A DNA stretch of 64,000 nucleotides from Desulfobacterium sp. (lineage in GTDB: Bacteria > Desulfobacterota > Desulfobacteria > Desulfobacterales > Desulfobacteraceae): NCBI GenBank assembly GCA_030145245.1, contig JAQYWC010000067.1, forward strand, positions 62,001-126,000. Reading direction: 5' to 3'. The translations under genes and the position numbers were made by a program. Positions 23,303-32,677 of this stretch are shown here, piece by piece. The notes beneath the pieces are model-generated. The model did no database searches, was not told the DNA's origin, and saw only the letters and a list, made by a program, of their open reading frames with translations. Positions within the stretch are counted from its first letter, which is position 1. The number at the start of each line of letters is the position of its first letter.

Positions 23303-26146
23303 TCAGGGTGCCACCTCCTTGATCACTTGCTTCCTGCTGGTGTTGGAGGGAACGGCCATGGTGCTTGCGGAGATGGCGAAATTGTACCCGGTGAAGAACT
23401 CAAGGTCTGAGATATCGCCGTTCACATGGATCAGGGTGGGAATTTCAACGGTTTTATATCCTCCGGCTGCTTCCCAGCTGCCAAGGATATAATCGTCGTT
23501 ATCCGGATCATTTCCAGCAAAGAGGTGGTAGCTGCCCGCCGGCACATCGGTAAAGGAAAAGGCGTACTCACCGTTCCGGGCATCTGCCTTAACCTGGGAG
23601 ATCTGGCCGGTTTCCGTGTTCATCATCTGGATATAGTGGGTACCGAGATCCCCGGAGGCGGCGCCCTGGGACGGTTGATAGATGGTCACAGGTATATCAA
23701 GGGAATTGGCGGTTGATGTCAATGTGATGATACCGGAATAGGAGGTGTTTTCGGTCAGTGCGGAACGGTTGGCAGTGAGAATGTAGGTGCCAAGGTTGTT
23801 GGCATCGGTTTTATCCTTGGCAATGGTCAGCCAGAACAGGCCTGACACCGGCGGATCCACCCAAAGGTCTCCTGCACCGCCATTGACGATTGTGAGTGTC
23901 TGGCTCTGGGAAGAACTGCCAAAATTGACCGCTCCCGGGCTTGCCGCAAGCCTTGGCGGATCAGGCGTCTGGACGCCCTGGGCAAGCTCGGTGGCGGCAG
24001 CCAGGCATTTTTGCGCATTGACCAGGCCATACCCGTGGTAATCGTCCCGTCCCAAAGTCCCTGTGTCATCGGTCAGGCTGCCGTTTCCCAGCAGAGTTGT
24101 GACCATATCAAAGGTCAGCCCGGGATAGATGGATTTCATCAGGGCAGCCACCCCTGAGACATGGGGGGCTGCCATGGAGGTGCCCTGCAAAAAGGTGTAC
24201 AGGAATTGAACGGTTCCCGAGGTATCATCACCGCCGGTGCTCAAAACGCCGTCGGGATACCCGTCACCATTGAGATCGGCTGAAGTGCTTCCCCCGGGTG
24301 CTGCAATATCGATCCATGGACCGAAATTAGTATACCAGGCAGCCTTTTTCTCCATGGTAACGGCACTGACGGAAAGAACGCCGGAATAGGCAGCAGGATA
24401 ACTTTGCTGATTGGTGGATTCGTTTCCGGCAGCAGCCACCAGGATAATCCCAAGTGCCTTGATTGTGTCGATGGTATTCTGTTCAGCCTGGGAATAGCTG
24501 GTGGAACCGAAACTCATGTTGATGATGTCAGCCCGTTTCTGGGGAACGGTTCCGGAATCGTTGGCGAGACCTGCGGCATACTTCAGGGCCTGGATGGAAT
24601 CATAGGTGGTGCCTCCGTCCTTGCCCAGGACCCTCAAGGGCATGATCATGGCGTTCCAGGACACCCCCGAAACCCCCAGGGCGTTGTTGGAGGCAGCGCC
24701 CACGGTGCCGGCCACATGGGTGCCGTGGAAACTGCTTGTGGAACCGTTTCTCTTGTCCCCCGGGTCATTGGGATTGCTGTCAATGCCGTCGTTGTCCAGG
24801 GCATTGACAGGGTCGCTGATGAAATCATACCCGGCAGTCAGACGGTTCGTAAGATCCGGATGGGCAAGGAGTACGCCTGTGTCAACCACAGCCACAATGA
24901 CATTGCTGTTGCCAACCGAGGTGTCCCAGGCCTGGGGCAGGTTGATCAGGGGATAGTGCCACTGGCTTACATAATGGGGATCGGACGGGGTGGTGACATA
25001 GGCTTTCCGGACAAAGTTGGGTTCGGCATAGGCCACATCGTCCCTTCTCTTAAGGGCCTTGAGCATGTTCAGGGTTCGGTCTTTTTCAAGCAGGATGTCA
25101 GAAGCATTGGGCATAAGGGCTGCTGTCTCTGAATTGCTCTTCGCAACCCTGGACCGAAGACTGTTTATGGAATACCGGCTGGCGGAATCAAGCTTGACAA
25201 GCACCGGTTCCACCCCTTGCCGGGACTCCCCGGCGGCCAGAGAACGGGTTACCGTTTCAGGCGGTTTGAACCCCACAATGGCCTCACCCGGAACAAAATC
25301 GTCACCCAGGGTCATTCCCGCATCCAAAGCCAATGCGATGTTCTGCCCCATGGTCAGGATATAGGTGGAAGCTCCGCTGTATGCATACACCCGGATGTAA
25401 TAGTTACCGGCAGCACTCACCTTAAGGGTCTCGATGCCGGCAACGTCTTTTGAGCTGTCTATCAGCACAAAAGCATCGTTGTAGAGATAGAGATCCAGAT
25501 CGTTTGAAAAGGAATCGGCAAAGGAGAGGCTGATGATTTCGTTGCCCGTAAAAGAAACACTGTAAATGTCTGACTGATCGCCCTGGATAAAGGATCTGCC
25601 CTGGGCGCCCGCATTGGGCTCATTCACATATCCCCCCAGGGTGCTTGGGGAGGAGATCTGCTGGGCGGACCCGAAGGTATTGTTCTCCTTGACAGAAGCA
25701 TTGGGATCATTGGTATCTGTGTCGGCAATGTTACCCGAGGCGATGATGATTTTCCCGCCCACGGTTGAAGCTCCAGGAGAAGCGGTAACAACAAATTCTT
25801 TGGACAGGGAGGTACTGCCTGACGAACTGCCGGTCACAGTGAGAACCACGGTGTAGGTTCCCTCCGTGACGTAGAGGTGGGAAAGTGCCTGGCCCGACCC
25901 GGTTGATCCGTCTCCGAAGTCCCAGGCATACTCACCGATGGTCTGCCCTGTTGCAGTGGACGCGGAAGCATCAAAATAGGCGTCAACGGGTGCATTACCG
26001 GTTCCGGGTGAAATGGAGAAATTCGGATCAAGGCTGCTGTCCGAGGAGGAACCGCCTCCCCCGCCGCCGCAACCTGCACAAAGCATGATAATAGAGAACA
26101 GAAGGACCAGCACGGCACCAGAAATTGGTTTTCTTTTACCCATCAT
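23303..26146 (-). CDS. Cell-envelope subtilisin-like (S8) serine protease lipoprotein
   Basis: A 947-aa exported protease. The signal peptide ends in LCAG-C26 followed by polyglycine, so it is probably a lipoprotein. Domains in order: a PKD domain (about 40-125, with YAWDFGDGSTG), a PPC-like pre-peptidase domain (about 185-265, DIYSVSF to YYIRVYAYSG), an I9-like pro-region, and the S8 catalytic domain with D422 (VVDTGV), H477 (FHGTHVAG), the oxyanion Asn in AAAGNES and S657 (GTSMAAPH). A C-terminal beta-rich region follows. The position of PKD and PPC domains before, not after, the catalytic domain is less usual. The function is probably extracellular peptide degradation, which would fit the dipeptide importer nearby. 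Confidence 0.92.
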   Translation of the reverse strand: MMGKRKPISGAVLVLLFSIIMLCAGCGGGGGGSSSDSSLDPNFSISPGTGNAPVDAYFDASASTATGQTIGEYAWDFGDGSTGSGQALSHLYVTEGTYTVVLTVTGSSSGSTSLSKEFVVTASPGASTVGGKIIIASGNIADTDTNDPNASVKENNTFGSAQQISSPSTLGGYVNEPNAGAQGRSFIQGDQSDIYSVSFTGNEIISLSFADSFSNDLDLYLYNDAFVLIDSSKDVAGIETLKVSAAGNYYIRVYAYSGASTYILTMGQNIALALDAGMTLGDDFVPGEAIVGFKPPETVTRSLAAGESRQGVEPVLVKLDSASRYSINSLRSRVAKSNSETAALMPNASDILLEKDRTLNMLKALKRRDDVAYAEPNFVRKAYVTTPSDPHYVSQWHYPLINLPQAWDTSVGNSNVIVAVVDTGVLLAHPDLTNRLTAGYDFISDPVNALDNDGIDSNPNDPGDKRNGSTSSFHGTHVAGTVGAASNNALGVSGVSWNAMIMPLRVLGKDGGTTYDSIQALKYAAGLANDSGTVPQKRADIINMSFGSTSYSQAEQNTIDTIKALGIILVAAAGNESTNQQSYPAAYSGVLSVSAVTMEKKAAWYTNFGPWIDIAAPGGSTSADLNGDGYPDGVLSTGGDDTSGTVQFLYTFLQGTSMAAPHVSGVAALMKSIYPGLTFDMVTTLLGNGSLTDDTGTLGRDDYHGYGLVNAQKCLAAATELAQGVQTPDPPRLAASPGAVNFGSSSQSQTLTIVNGGAGDLWVDPPVSGLFWLTIAKDKTDANNLGTYILTANRSALTENTSYSGIITLTSTANSLDIPVTIYQPSQGAASGDLGTHYIQMMNTETGQISQVKADARNGEYAFSFTDVPAGSYHLFAGNDPDNDDYILGSWEAAGGYKTVEIPTLIHVNGDISDLEFFTGYNFAISASTMAVPSNTSRKQVIKEVAP

Positions 26147-26209
26147 AATCGTCTCCCGTTAACGTCTTTGAATTATCTTGATTTTAAAGGAGGACCTGAC
26201 AATTTTCGC

Positions 26210-26238
26210 ATTATAAGAAAATAGAGAAACAAAGGCAA
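26210..26238 (-). promoter_or_regulatory. Promoter of the S8 protease gene
   Basis: On the minus strand, TTGCCT (26238-26233) and a perfect TATAAT (26215-26210) are separated by 17 bases. The start codon is about 65 bases further on and is preceded by CGGGAGA. Confidence 0.6.
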
Positions 26239-26272
26239 GAAAGATGTTCCAACCGGGAGACACGGTTATAAT

Positions 26273-26295
26273 TGGGGCCCGGGAACCAGGCCCCA
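26273..26295 (-). terminator. Probable terminator after the diguanylate cyclase gene
   Basis: TGGGGCC and GGCCCCA form a 7-bp GC-rich stem with a 9-base loop just past the cyclase stop codon, followed on the minus strand by ATTATAA. The T-run is poor, so efficiency is uncertain. Confidence 0.5.
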
Positions 26296-26298
26296 TGA

Positions 26299-27330
26299 TC
26301 AACCTACGCCCTGGGACACGGCGAGGGAAAGTTTCAGGACCTGACCGGTCTCACACCGGTTACGTCCATTGCTCTTGGCCCTGTAAAGCGCCTTGTCTGC
26401 AGCCTTGACCAGGTCCGTGGAATAGGTTTCCAGGCAGGGAACGATGGCGCTGATGCCCAGGCTCACCGTGATACGACCATATTCCGCTGACTCGGCATGC
26501 TCTATCTCCAGCTGTTCCACGACACTTCTCAGGTTTTCGGCCACCTTGGCCCCGCCCTCGATATCGGTACCGGGAAGAATCGCGCAAAATTCTTCGCCGC
26601 CATACCGCGCCACGATATCCATGGGGCGCTTGAAAACCGAGGAGAGCGCTTTTGCGATCCGCTGGAGGCAAAAATCTCCGGCAGGATGACCGTAATGGTC
26701 ATTGTAGGCCTTGAAATAGTCAACATCCAGCATGATGAGGCAGAGGGGCTTCCCGCTGCGCATGGCCCTTTGCCATTCAGACAGAAGAACCTCGTCAAAT
26801 CTCCGGCGGTTGTGGATATGGGTGAGCCCGTCAAGGGAGGAGAGCAGTTTCAGCTGCTCGTTTCTCTCTTTGAGCTGAACCTGGGCCTGCTTGAGTTCCA
26901 GGATCTTGGCATCCAGCTCCCGTGTCTTGGCCTGGAGCTGATTCTTCTGGCGCTGGAGTTCCAGGAACACCTCCACCTTGCTGTTGAGCACGGCCGGCTC
27001 CAGGGGTTTGAACAGGTAATCCACGGCCCCGGAGTCGTATCCCTTGAAGATATAGTGCTTTTCCGTGTGGGAGGCGGTGACAAAGATGATGGGGATATGT
27101 TTTGTCTTCCTGGAGCTGCGCATGAGTTCAGCGGTTTCAAAACCGTCCATTTCCGGCATCTGCACATCCAGCAACACCAGGGCAAAGTCGTATTCCAGCA
27201 TCAGGCCAAGGGCGTTGTTGCCTGATTCGGCTTTGACGATATTCAGCTCCGGATTGTCCAGGAGGACTTCCAGGGTAAGGAGGTTTTCCGGACGGTCGTC
27301 CACAATGAGGATGTTGAGTTGATCTGGCAT
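26299..27330 (-). CDS. PleD-like response regulator with GGDEF diguanylate cyclase domain
   Basis: A 343-aa protein. The receiver domain spans residues 1-125 (acidic pocket in LIVDDRPE, phospho-acceptor Asp in [12 protein letters not shown], Lys in YLFKPLE). A coiled-coil linker (about 128-165) is followed by a GGDEF domain (about 170-330) with active-site RYGGEEF at about 241-247. The RxxD allosteric inhibition site is present as RPMD, five residues before GGEEF. It should make cyclic di-GMP when phosphorylated and be product-inhibited. It follows cheR by 8 bp and the hybrid kinase before that, so the kinase is its likely phosphate source. Confidence 0.93.
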   Translation of the reverse strand: MPDQLNILIVDDRPENLLTLEVLLDNPELNIVKAESGNNALGLMLEYDFALVLLDVQMPEMDGFETAELMRSSRKTKHIPIIFVTASHTEKHYIFKGYDSGAVDYLFKPLEPAVLNSKVEVFLELQRQKNQLQAKTRELDAKILELKQAQVQLKERNEQLKLLSSLDGLTHIHNRRRFDEVLLSEWQRAMRSGKPLCLIMLDVDYFKAYNDHYGHPAGDFCLQRIAKALSSVFKRPMDIVARYGGEEFCAILPGTDIEGGAKVAENLRSVVEQLEIEHAESAEYGRITVSLGISAIVPCLETYSTDLVKAADKALYRAKSNGRNRCETGQVLKLSLAVSQGVG

Positions 27331-27338
27331 TTTTTCCT

Positions 27339-28265
27339 TTAACCGTTAACCGTTGCGTTTATCAATTCACCTGTTCCATGGGGGGATGGTACAGGGTCCA
27401 CTTCCCGGGCTGTCGCCACATTGCTCCTGCGTTTTCTGTAGATATTATCCTTTCCCTTCACCAGCGTAAACCTGTCTGCGTATCTGGAAAACACAAGGCT
27501 CTCCTTTGATCCCAGACAAAGGAATCCACCCGGACAGAGACTGTCCAGAAAGAGCTTGATCACCCTGTCCTGGAGATCCCTGTTAAAATAGATCAGCACA
27601 TTTCTGCAGAAGATGATGTTCATCTCGCCGAAGACACTGTCGGTGACAAGGTTATGAAGGGAAAAAAGCACCTTTTTCCTGAGGGAGGTATCCATGACCA
27701 CGGAATCGTACATGGCCGTGTAGTAGTCGGCAAATGAGTTCCTCCCCCCGGCATCATGGTAGTTTGCCGTGTACTGCCGGATGCGGTCCATGGGATAGAT
27801 CCCCTGCATGGCCTGCTCCAGTATGGGGGCGTTGAAGTCGGTGGCATAGGTCTGGGTACGGTCCTTGAGCCCCTCCTCCTGGAGGAGGATCGAAAAGGAG
27901 TAAACCTCCTCTCCAGTGGCGCACCCTGCGTGCCAGACTTTTATGAAGGGATAGGTTGAAAGCCGGGGAACCACCTCCGCCCTCAAAGCCCGGTAGAATG
28001 GGGGATCCCGGAACATATGGGTGACGTTGATGGAAAGGTCCTGGAGAAGCCCCTCGAAAAAAGAGGGATCGTTCAACACCCGGTGGGTCATCTCCGAGAT
28101 GGTGGGACACCCGGAAATGGACAGCCTGTGGTTAATCCGGCGCTGGATGTGGGTGGGGGCATAATCCCTGAAGTCGTATCCGTATTTCAGGTAGATCGCC
28201 TCCAGGAGCAGTCGCGCCTCGATCCCTTCGTTACCGGTTTCCGTTTTCTCCCTGCTTCCCGTCAT
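27339..28265 (-). CDS. cheR: CheR-type protein-glutamate methyltransferase
   Basis: A 308-aa protein with the N-terminal helical CheR_N domain (about 15-75) and a C-terminal SAM-dependent methyltransferase domain with motif [13 protein letters not shown], the motif ATDFNAPIL and FCRNVLIYF. CheR methylates receptor glutamates with S-adenosylmethionine. The gene directly abuts the hybrid kinase gene, and no cheB is beside it. This suggests a non-chemotaxis pathway in which CheR modifies a sensor, perhaps the kinase itself; that is inference. The product SAH would be recycled by enzymes such as MtnN. Confidence 0.92.
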   Translation of the reverse strand: MTGSREKTETGNEGIEARLLLEAIYLKYGYDFRDYAPTHIQRRINHRLSISGCPTISEMTHRVLNDPSFFEGLLQDLSINVTHMFRDPPFYRALRAEVVPRLSTYPFIKVWHAGCATGEEVYSFSILLQEEGLKDRTQTYATDFNAPILEQAMQGIYPMDRIRQYTANYHDAGGRNSFADYYTAMYDSVVMDTSLRKKVLFSLHNLVTDSVFGEMNIIFCRNVLIYFNRDLQDRVIKLFLDSLCPGGFLCLGSKESLVFSRYADRFTLVKGKDNIYRKRRSNVATAREVDPVPSPHGTGELINATVNG

Positions 28266-31200
28266 CTATACAGCCACGCCCTTGTAAAGCCACACCCTGA
28301 GCATGGAGAGAAGTTTGTCGGTGTCCACGGGCTTGGCCAGGTAATCGCTTGCACCGGCATCGATGCACCGGTTCCGGTCTCCTTTCATGGCCTTGGCCGT
28401 AAGGGCGATGATGGGCAGTTTTTCACACCACTCCCGCTTTCTGATCTCGGTCATGGCCTGGTAACCGTCCATCCGGGGCATCATGATATCCATGAGCACC
28501 AGGTCGATCTCCTTGTGAAGATCGACATTTTCAACGGCTTCGATCCCGTTCCTGGCCACGATGATATTCATCTCCTTTTCCTCGAGCACGCTTGAAAGGG
28601 CAAACACGTTGCGCATGTCGTCATCCACAAGCAGGATGTTCTTACCGGACAGGGCGGCCTCCTTGTCGTGGATAATCCGGGTCACCTTCTGCTTCTCTTC
28701 GGGCAGACTCACCTCCACCCGGTGGAGGAACAGAGAGGCTTCCTCCAGCAGCCGTTCCGGAGAACGGACCCCCTTGATGATGATGGTTTCCGCATATTTC
28801 TGGAGCTTCTCATCTTCCGCGCGGGTCAGATCCCGGCCCGTGTAGATGATGATGGGAATCCGCGGGCAGTGACGGTCGTCCCGGATCATTTTCAACAGGT
28901 CGAATCCGGACATGTCCCCGAGTCCCAGGTCCAGGATCATGCAGTCGTACCTGCCGGTTACGATCTCCTGGAAAGCCTCTTTGCCCGTTCCCACGGTGAT
29001 GATGGTAATATCCCCGTTCCCCATGAGTTCCCTGATGCTCTCCCGCTGGAGTTCATCATCCTCCACCACCAGCAGCCGCTTCATGGGGGCCGCAAGATGG
29101 GCCTCGATCCGGGTGAGGGTCTCCTCTATCTTTTCCACGGACACCGGTTTTGTCAGGTATTCCATGGCCCCCATTTTCAGGGCATCCATGGAATCGTCAC
29201 TGGCGGAGATGAAATGAACCGGAATATGACGGAGTTCCGGGTTCCCCTTGAGCCGCTCCATCACCTCCCATCCGTCGATGCCCGGCAGGCCGATGTCCAG
29301 AAGAATGGCGCTGGGACCATAGTAATCGGCAAAATGAAGACCGGTCTCCCCGTCACCGGCAACAAGGCACTTGAACCCCCGCTGGGTGGCAAGGTTCTTT
29401 AAGACCCCTGCGAATTTGGGATCATCCTCGATGATCAGCAACAGCTTGTCCCCGGGGGTGATATCCCGCCTGTCGTCATTCACCTTTTCAGGCAAAGGGG
29501 ACTTAGGGGGGGCGGCATCCATTTCAACGGCCACCTCATCCTTTGCCTGGGAATCGCCATGCCGGGTTTCAACATCCCTGTGGCTGACGGGTAGGTAAAG
29601 GGTAAAGGTGCACCCCTTGCCCTCTTCGCTCACAAGCCCGATCTCACCGCCCAACAGGGTGGCAAGCTCCCTGGAGATGGAAAGGCCCAGCCCGGTTCCG
29701 CCGTATTTCCGGCTGGTGCTGCCGTCCACCTGCTGGAACGCATTGAATATGTCCTCCTGCCGCTCTTTGGGAATGCCGATGCCCGAGTCAATGACAGATA
29801 GGGCGACCGCCCCTCCGGAAAGATCCGTGTCTGAACCCGGACGGGATACGGCCAGGGTGACACTGCCCTGTTCCGTAAATTTAAAGGCGTTGGAGATAAG
29901 GTTCCTCAATATCTGCTGTAGCCTGTGGGAGTCGGTAACAATGGAGGCCGGAGCATCCTCCTTTATGTCGATCACGAACTCGACCCCCTTGTCTTCGGCC
30001 ACCCCGCTGAAAAGCCGGGTGAGCTCCCCTGCCATGGACACCATGGGCACCTCTTCCAGGGAGAGTTCCAGCATGCCGGCCTCCACCTTGGAGAGGTCGA
30101 GGACGTCGTTGATCAGCTTGAGAAGATCCGAGCCCGAAGAGTGGATCGCCTGGGCAGACTCCACCTGCTTTTCCGTGAGATTGCCGTCCCTGTTGCCGGA
30201 AAAGAGCTGGGAGAGAATCAGGATGCTGTTCAGGGGAGTTCTCAGCTCGTGGGACATGTTGGCCAGAAATTCCGACTTGTATTTGCTGGCAATCTCAAGA
30301 TCCTTTGCCTTTTGCCTGATATTATCCTGGGCCCGGAGGAGTTCGTTGTTCTTCTCTCCCAGGGATGCCTTCTGGGCCTTAAGCGCAATGGTCTGCTCTT
30401 CCAGCTCCTCGTTGGTGATTCTCAGCTCCTCCTGCTGGGTCTGGAGTTCACCCTCCGATTCCCGGAGGGCCTTGGCCTGCTCCGCAAGCTCCCCGTTGGT
30501 GACCCGCAATTCCTCCTGCTGGGCCTGGAGTTCACCCTCGGATTCCATGAGGGCCTTGGCCTGCTCCTCAAGCTCGGAGTTGGCATTCTGCAACTCCTCC
30601 TGCTGCTGCTGGGCCCTGTCCAGGAGATCATGGATCAGCCTGCGGGCTCTGGCGGCATTGAACAGGATGGAGATATTTTCGGTGTTTTTCTCTATAAATT
30701 TTCGCTTAAGCTTCGAAAAGGGATCGGTTGCGCCCACCTGGAACACGCCCAGGAGCCTGTCCTGGAAAACCAGGGGCGCGGTGAGCAGATGATCCAGGGT
30801 TCTTTCCCCCATGCCGTAATTCAGAAGGGGCGCCTCATCCCCCACATTGGCAAATACAACCATCTCCCGCTCCAGTGCGACCTGTCCGACAATGCCTTCC
30901 CCAACCCGGATGCGGCTGAAGTTACCCTTCCGGTCGGTAAATGCATAACTTGCCGTCAATTCCAGGTTCTCCTGGTCTTCGGTGGTGTAGAGAACTCCCA
31001 CATGACCGCCCAGGTGTTTGACCATATAAGCGATAAAGCGTTTGCCCATCTCCTCCATGGTCAGATCGCCCCGCAATTGATCGTCCAGGCCCTCTTTGCC
31101 GCTCTGGAGCCATCCCAGCTCCCTGAGGTTGGCGGCCATGGTGTCCAGGGCCCGGCCGAGATCCCCGAGTTCGTCCCTTCGGTTCAGCCGGAGGGTTTGA

Positions 31201-32354
31201 TCCAGCTCCCCCCGGGAGATCGCCTGGGCAAACTCCATATCAGCGACGATGGGCTGGGTAAGGCCCCTGGCAAACCGGAGCGATCCTGCGGCAATCAGGA
31301 GGAAGATGACTCCGCCGCCGGCAAGGATCGACCTGATAAGCTTCCTGAGGGGGGCCGTGACTTCCGCCTTGTCGATCTTGGAGATCAAGGCCCAGTCCTC
31401 GCCGATAAAATCCAGTGGGGTGTAGGAAACAAGCACATCATTGCCGGCATTGTCCGTGTACAGCCCGTGGCCGCCGGTTCCGCTGCTTTTCATGGCATCC
31501 TTCCAGTAGGCAAGGCCCTCACCAAAAACAGAACCGATCACATACCGTCCCCCCCCAACGATTTTGATATCGCTGCGAAGTTCGTACTTATCCTTGCCTG
31601 TGATGCCTCCCCTGTAGCGGCGGACAAGATATGAAACGCCAGTCTCGCCCATGCCGGCCCGGATATCCATGATCTCGTTGATAAACCGGGAGGTGCACTG
31701 GAACGCCACCACGCTGATCATCCTTGAGGCGTCGTCATAAACCGGGTAGCCGATAAATGCGGACTCCAGTCCGTTGCTGGGCGCGTAAGGCTCGAAATCC
31801 ACAAGAACGGCTTTTTCCGACTTCACCACCCGTTGCCACACCTGGGCAAGCCCGCTGTCTTTAAGGGGCCCCTGGGAGAGACTCACCCCGGAAGGCGTCA
31901 TTCCCGTGGCGGAAAACAGAACGTTCCCATGCTCGCTTCCGAGAATAAAGATGTCATGATAATCGTAGGCTTTTATGTAGCGGGAAAAATAGGGCAGATA
32001 CCTGTCGCGGATGGACTTGTATGAATCGGTATTAACGGGAAAAGGCAGTCCGGGCCCTGTATTGGTTTTTCCATGGTAAAGGGAAAACTCCCTGCATGCC
32101 TCTTTCACATCCTTTGTGTCGGCAAGCAGCGCCACCTCTTTCAGTCTTTCCTTCAGGAGGGAGGCAAACCGGTTGCTGGTGAGTTCCTTGACCGTGTCCA
32201 GCTGGTTGAACGACTTTTCCATCAACGCATCGCTGGAGAGCTTGCTCCCCAGCAGGGCAAGAACAATGAGGGGGAAAATCCCTGTCATCAGGAAGAGAAG
32301 AACCAGCTTAGGCTTCATTCTCACATTACGCATCCCGGTAAAAAAACGAAACAT
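28266..32354 (-). CDS. Large hybrid sensor histidine kinase with three receiver domains
   Basis: A 1362-aa inner-membrane sensor kinase. Order: TM1 (about 18-36), a periplasmic dCache-like sensor (about 45-335), TM2 (about 338-358), HAMP (about 360-415), GAF (about 440-570), a coiled coil with 28-residue repeats (about 580-665), HisKA with H702 in FLANMSHELRTPLNS, and HATPase_c (N-box near 818, GGTGLGLSIS near 886). Receiver 1 is at about 971-1090 (LLDIGLPGIDG), receiver 2 at about 1091-1210 (LDLGLGDMSG) and receiver 3 at about 1238-1355 (LMDIMMPRMDG). There is no Hpt domain, so phosphate probably passes between receivers via a separate protein or to the downstream regulator. It is first gene of an operon with cheR and the cyclase. 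Confidence 0.93.
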   Translation of the reverse strand: MFRFFTGMRNVRMKPKLVLLFLMTGIFPLIVLALLGSKLSSDALMEKSFNQLDTVKELTSNRFASLLKERLKEVALLADTKDVKEACREFSLYHGKTNTGPGLPFPVNTDSYKSIRDRYLPYFSRYIKAYDYHDIFILGSEHGNVLFSATGMTPSGVSLSQGPLKDSGLAQVWQRVVKSEKAVLVDFEPYAPSNGLESAFIGYPVYDDASRMISVVAFQCTSRFINEIMDIRAGMGETGVSYLVRRYRGGITGKDKYELRSDIKIVGGGRYVIGSVFGEGLAYWKDAMKSSGTGGHGLYTDNAGNDVLVSYTPLDFIGEDWALISKIDKAEVTAPLRKLIRSILAGGGVIFLLIAAGSLRFARGLTQPIVADMEFAQAISRGELDQTLRLNRRDELGDLGRALDTMAANLRELGWLQSGKEGLDDQLRGDLTMEEMGKRFIAYMVKHLGGHVGVLYTTEDQENLELTASYAFTDRKGNFSRIRVGEGIVGQVALEREMVVFANVGDEAPLLNYGMGERTLDHLLTAPLVFQDRLLGVFQVGATDPFSKLKRKFIEKNTENISILFNAARARRLIHDLLDRAQQQQEELQNANSELEEQAKALMESEGELQAQQEELRVTNGELAEQAKALRESEGELQTQQEELRITNEELEEQTIALKAQKASLGEKNNELLRAQDNIRQKAKDLEIASKYKSEFLANMSHELRTPLNSILILSQLFSGNRDGNLTEKQVESAQAIHSSGSDLLKLINDVLDLSKVEAGMLELSLEEVPMVSMAGELTRLFSGVAEDKGVEFVIDIKEDAPASIVTDSHRLQQILRNLISNAFKFTEQGSVTLAVSRPGSDTDLSGGAVALSVIDSGIGIPKERQEDIFNAFQQVDGSTSRKYGGTGLGLSISRELATLLGGEIGLVSEEGKGCTFTLYLPVSHRDVETRHGDSQAKDEVAVEMDAAPPKSPLPEKVNDDRRDITPGDKLLLIIEDDPKFAGVLKNLATQRGFKCLVAGDGETGLHFADYYGPSAILLDIGLPGIDGWEVMERLKGNPELRHIPVHFISASDDSMDALKMGAMEYLTKPVSVEKIEETLTRIEAHLAAPMKRLLVVEDDELQRESIRELMGNGDITIITVGTGKEAFQEIVTGRYDCMILDLGLGDMSGFDLLKMIRDDRHCPRIPIIIYTGRDLTRAEDEKLQKYAETIIIKGVRSPERLLEEASLFLHRVEVSLPEEKQKVTRIIHDKEAALSGKNILLVDDDMRNVFALSSVLEEKEMNIIVARNGIEAVENVDLHKEIDLVLMDIMMPRMDGYQAMTEIRKREWCEKLPIIALTAKAMKGDRNRCIDAGASDYLAKPVDTDKLLSMLRVWLYKGVAV
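30385..30610 (-). repeat. 84-bp in-frame tandem repeats encoding a coiled coil
   Basis: Within the kinase gene an 84-bp unit recurs with exact 84-base spacing (TCCTCCTGCTG at 30427, 30511 and 30595). Each unit encodes 28 residues, that is four heptads, of the pattern EELxxxNxELxEQxxALxESEGELQxQQ. Two units are nearly identical and the flanking ones are diverged. Confidence 0.75.
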
Positions 32355-32600
32355 TCAATTCACCCCCAACCCATTATCCAGCCGTTTTCTAAGCTCTGCC
32401 CGGCAGCCGTCTGTTTCAGATAGGTAAGCAAAGGCCTGTTGATCAGCCCCAGATACAATTTTTTATCAGCTGTTTTTCTAATCTCCTGGCTCTGATTAGT
32501 CAACCTATTAATAATAATTTTAGAAACCTGGACCAGAATCAGGCCCGTTTATCCGGCCCCGGAAGAAACTGGCCCCATCAAGGGAGAGATCTCCAACGAC

Positions 32601-32630
32601 TTGACTTGATCCCCGGCAAACAGCTATAAT
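32601..32630 (+). promoter_or_regulatory. Promoter of the rlmK-type gene
   Basis: TTGACT (32601-32606) and a perfect TATAAT (32625-32630) are separated by 18 bases. Transcription should begin near base 32637. That leaves only about eight bases before the first in-frame ATG (32645), so translation from ATG 32678 is more likely. Confidence 0.65.
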
Positions 32631-32677
32631 TCCAGCCTTGATAGATGTATGACACTGTAAAGAGACAGGCAGAACAA

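Noticed and set aside
29608-31634. Plus-strand frames of 394 and 569 codons opposite the hybrid kinase
   Set aside because: They mirror the kinase coiled-coil and domain sequence; Ser- or Leu/Gly-rich translations without motifs.
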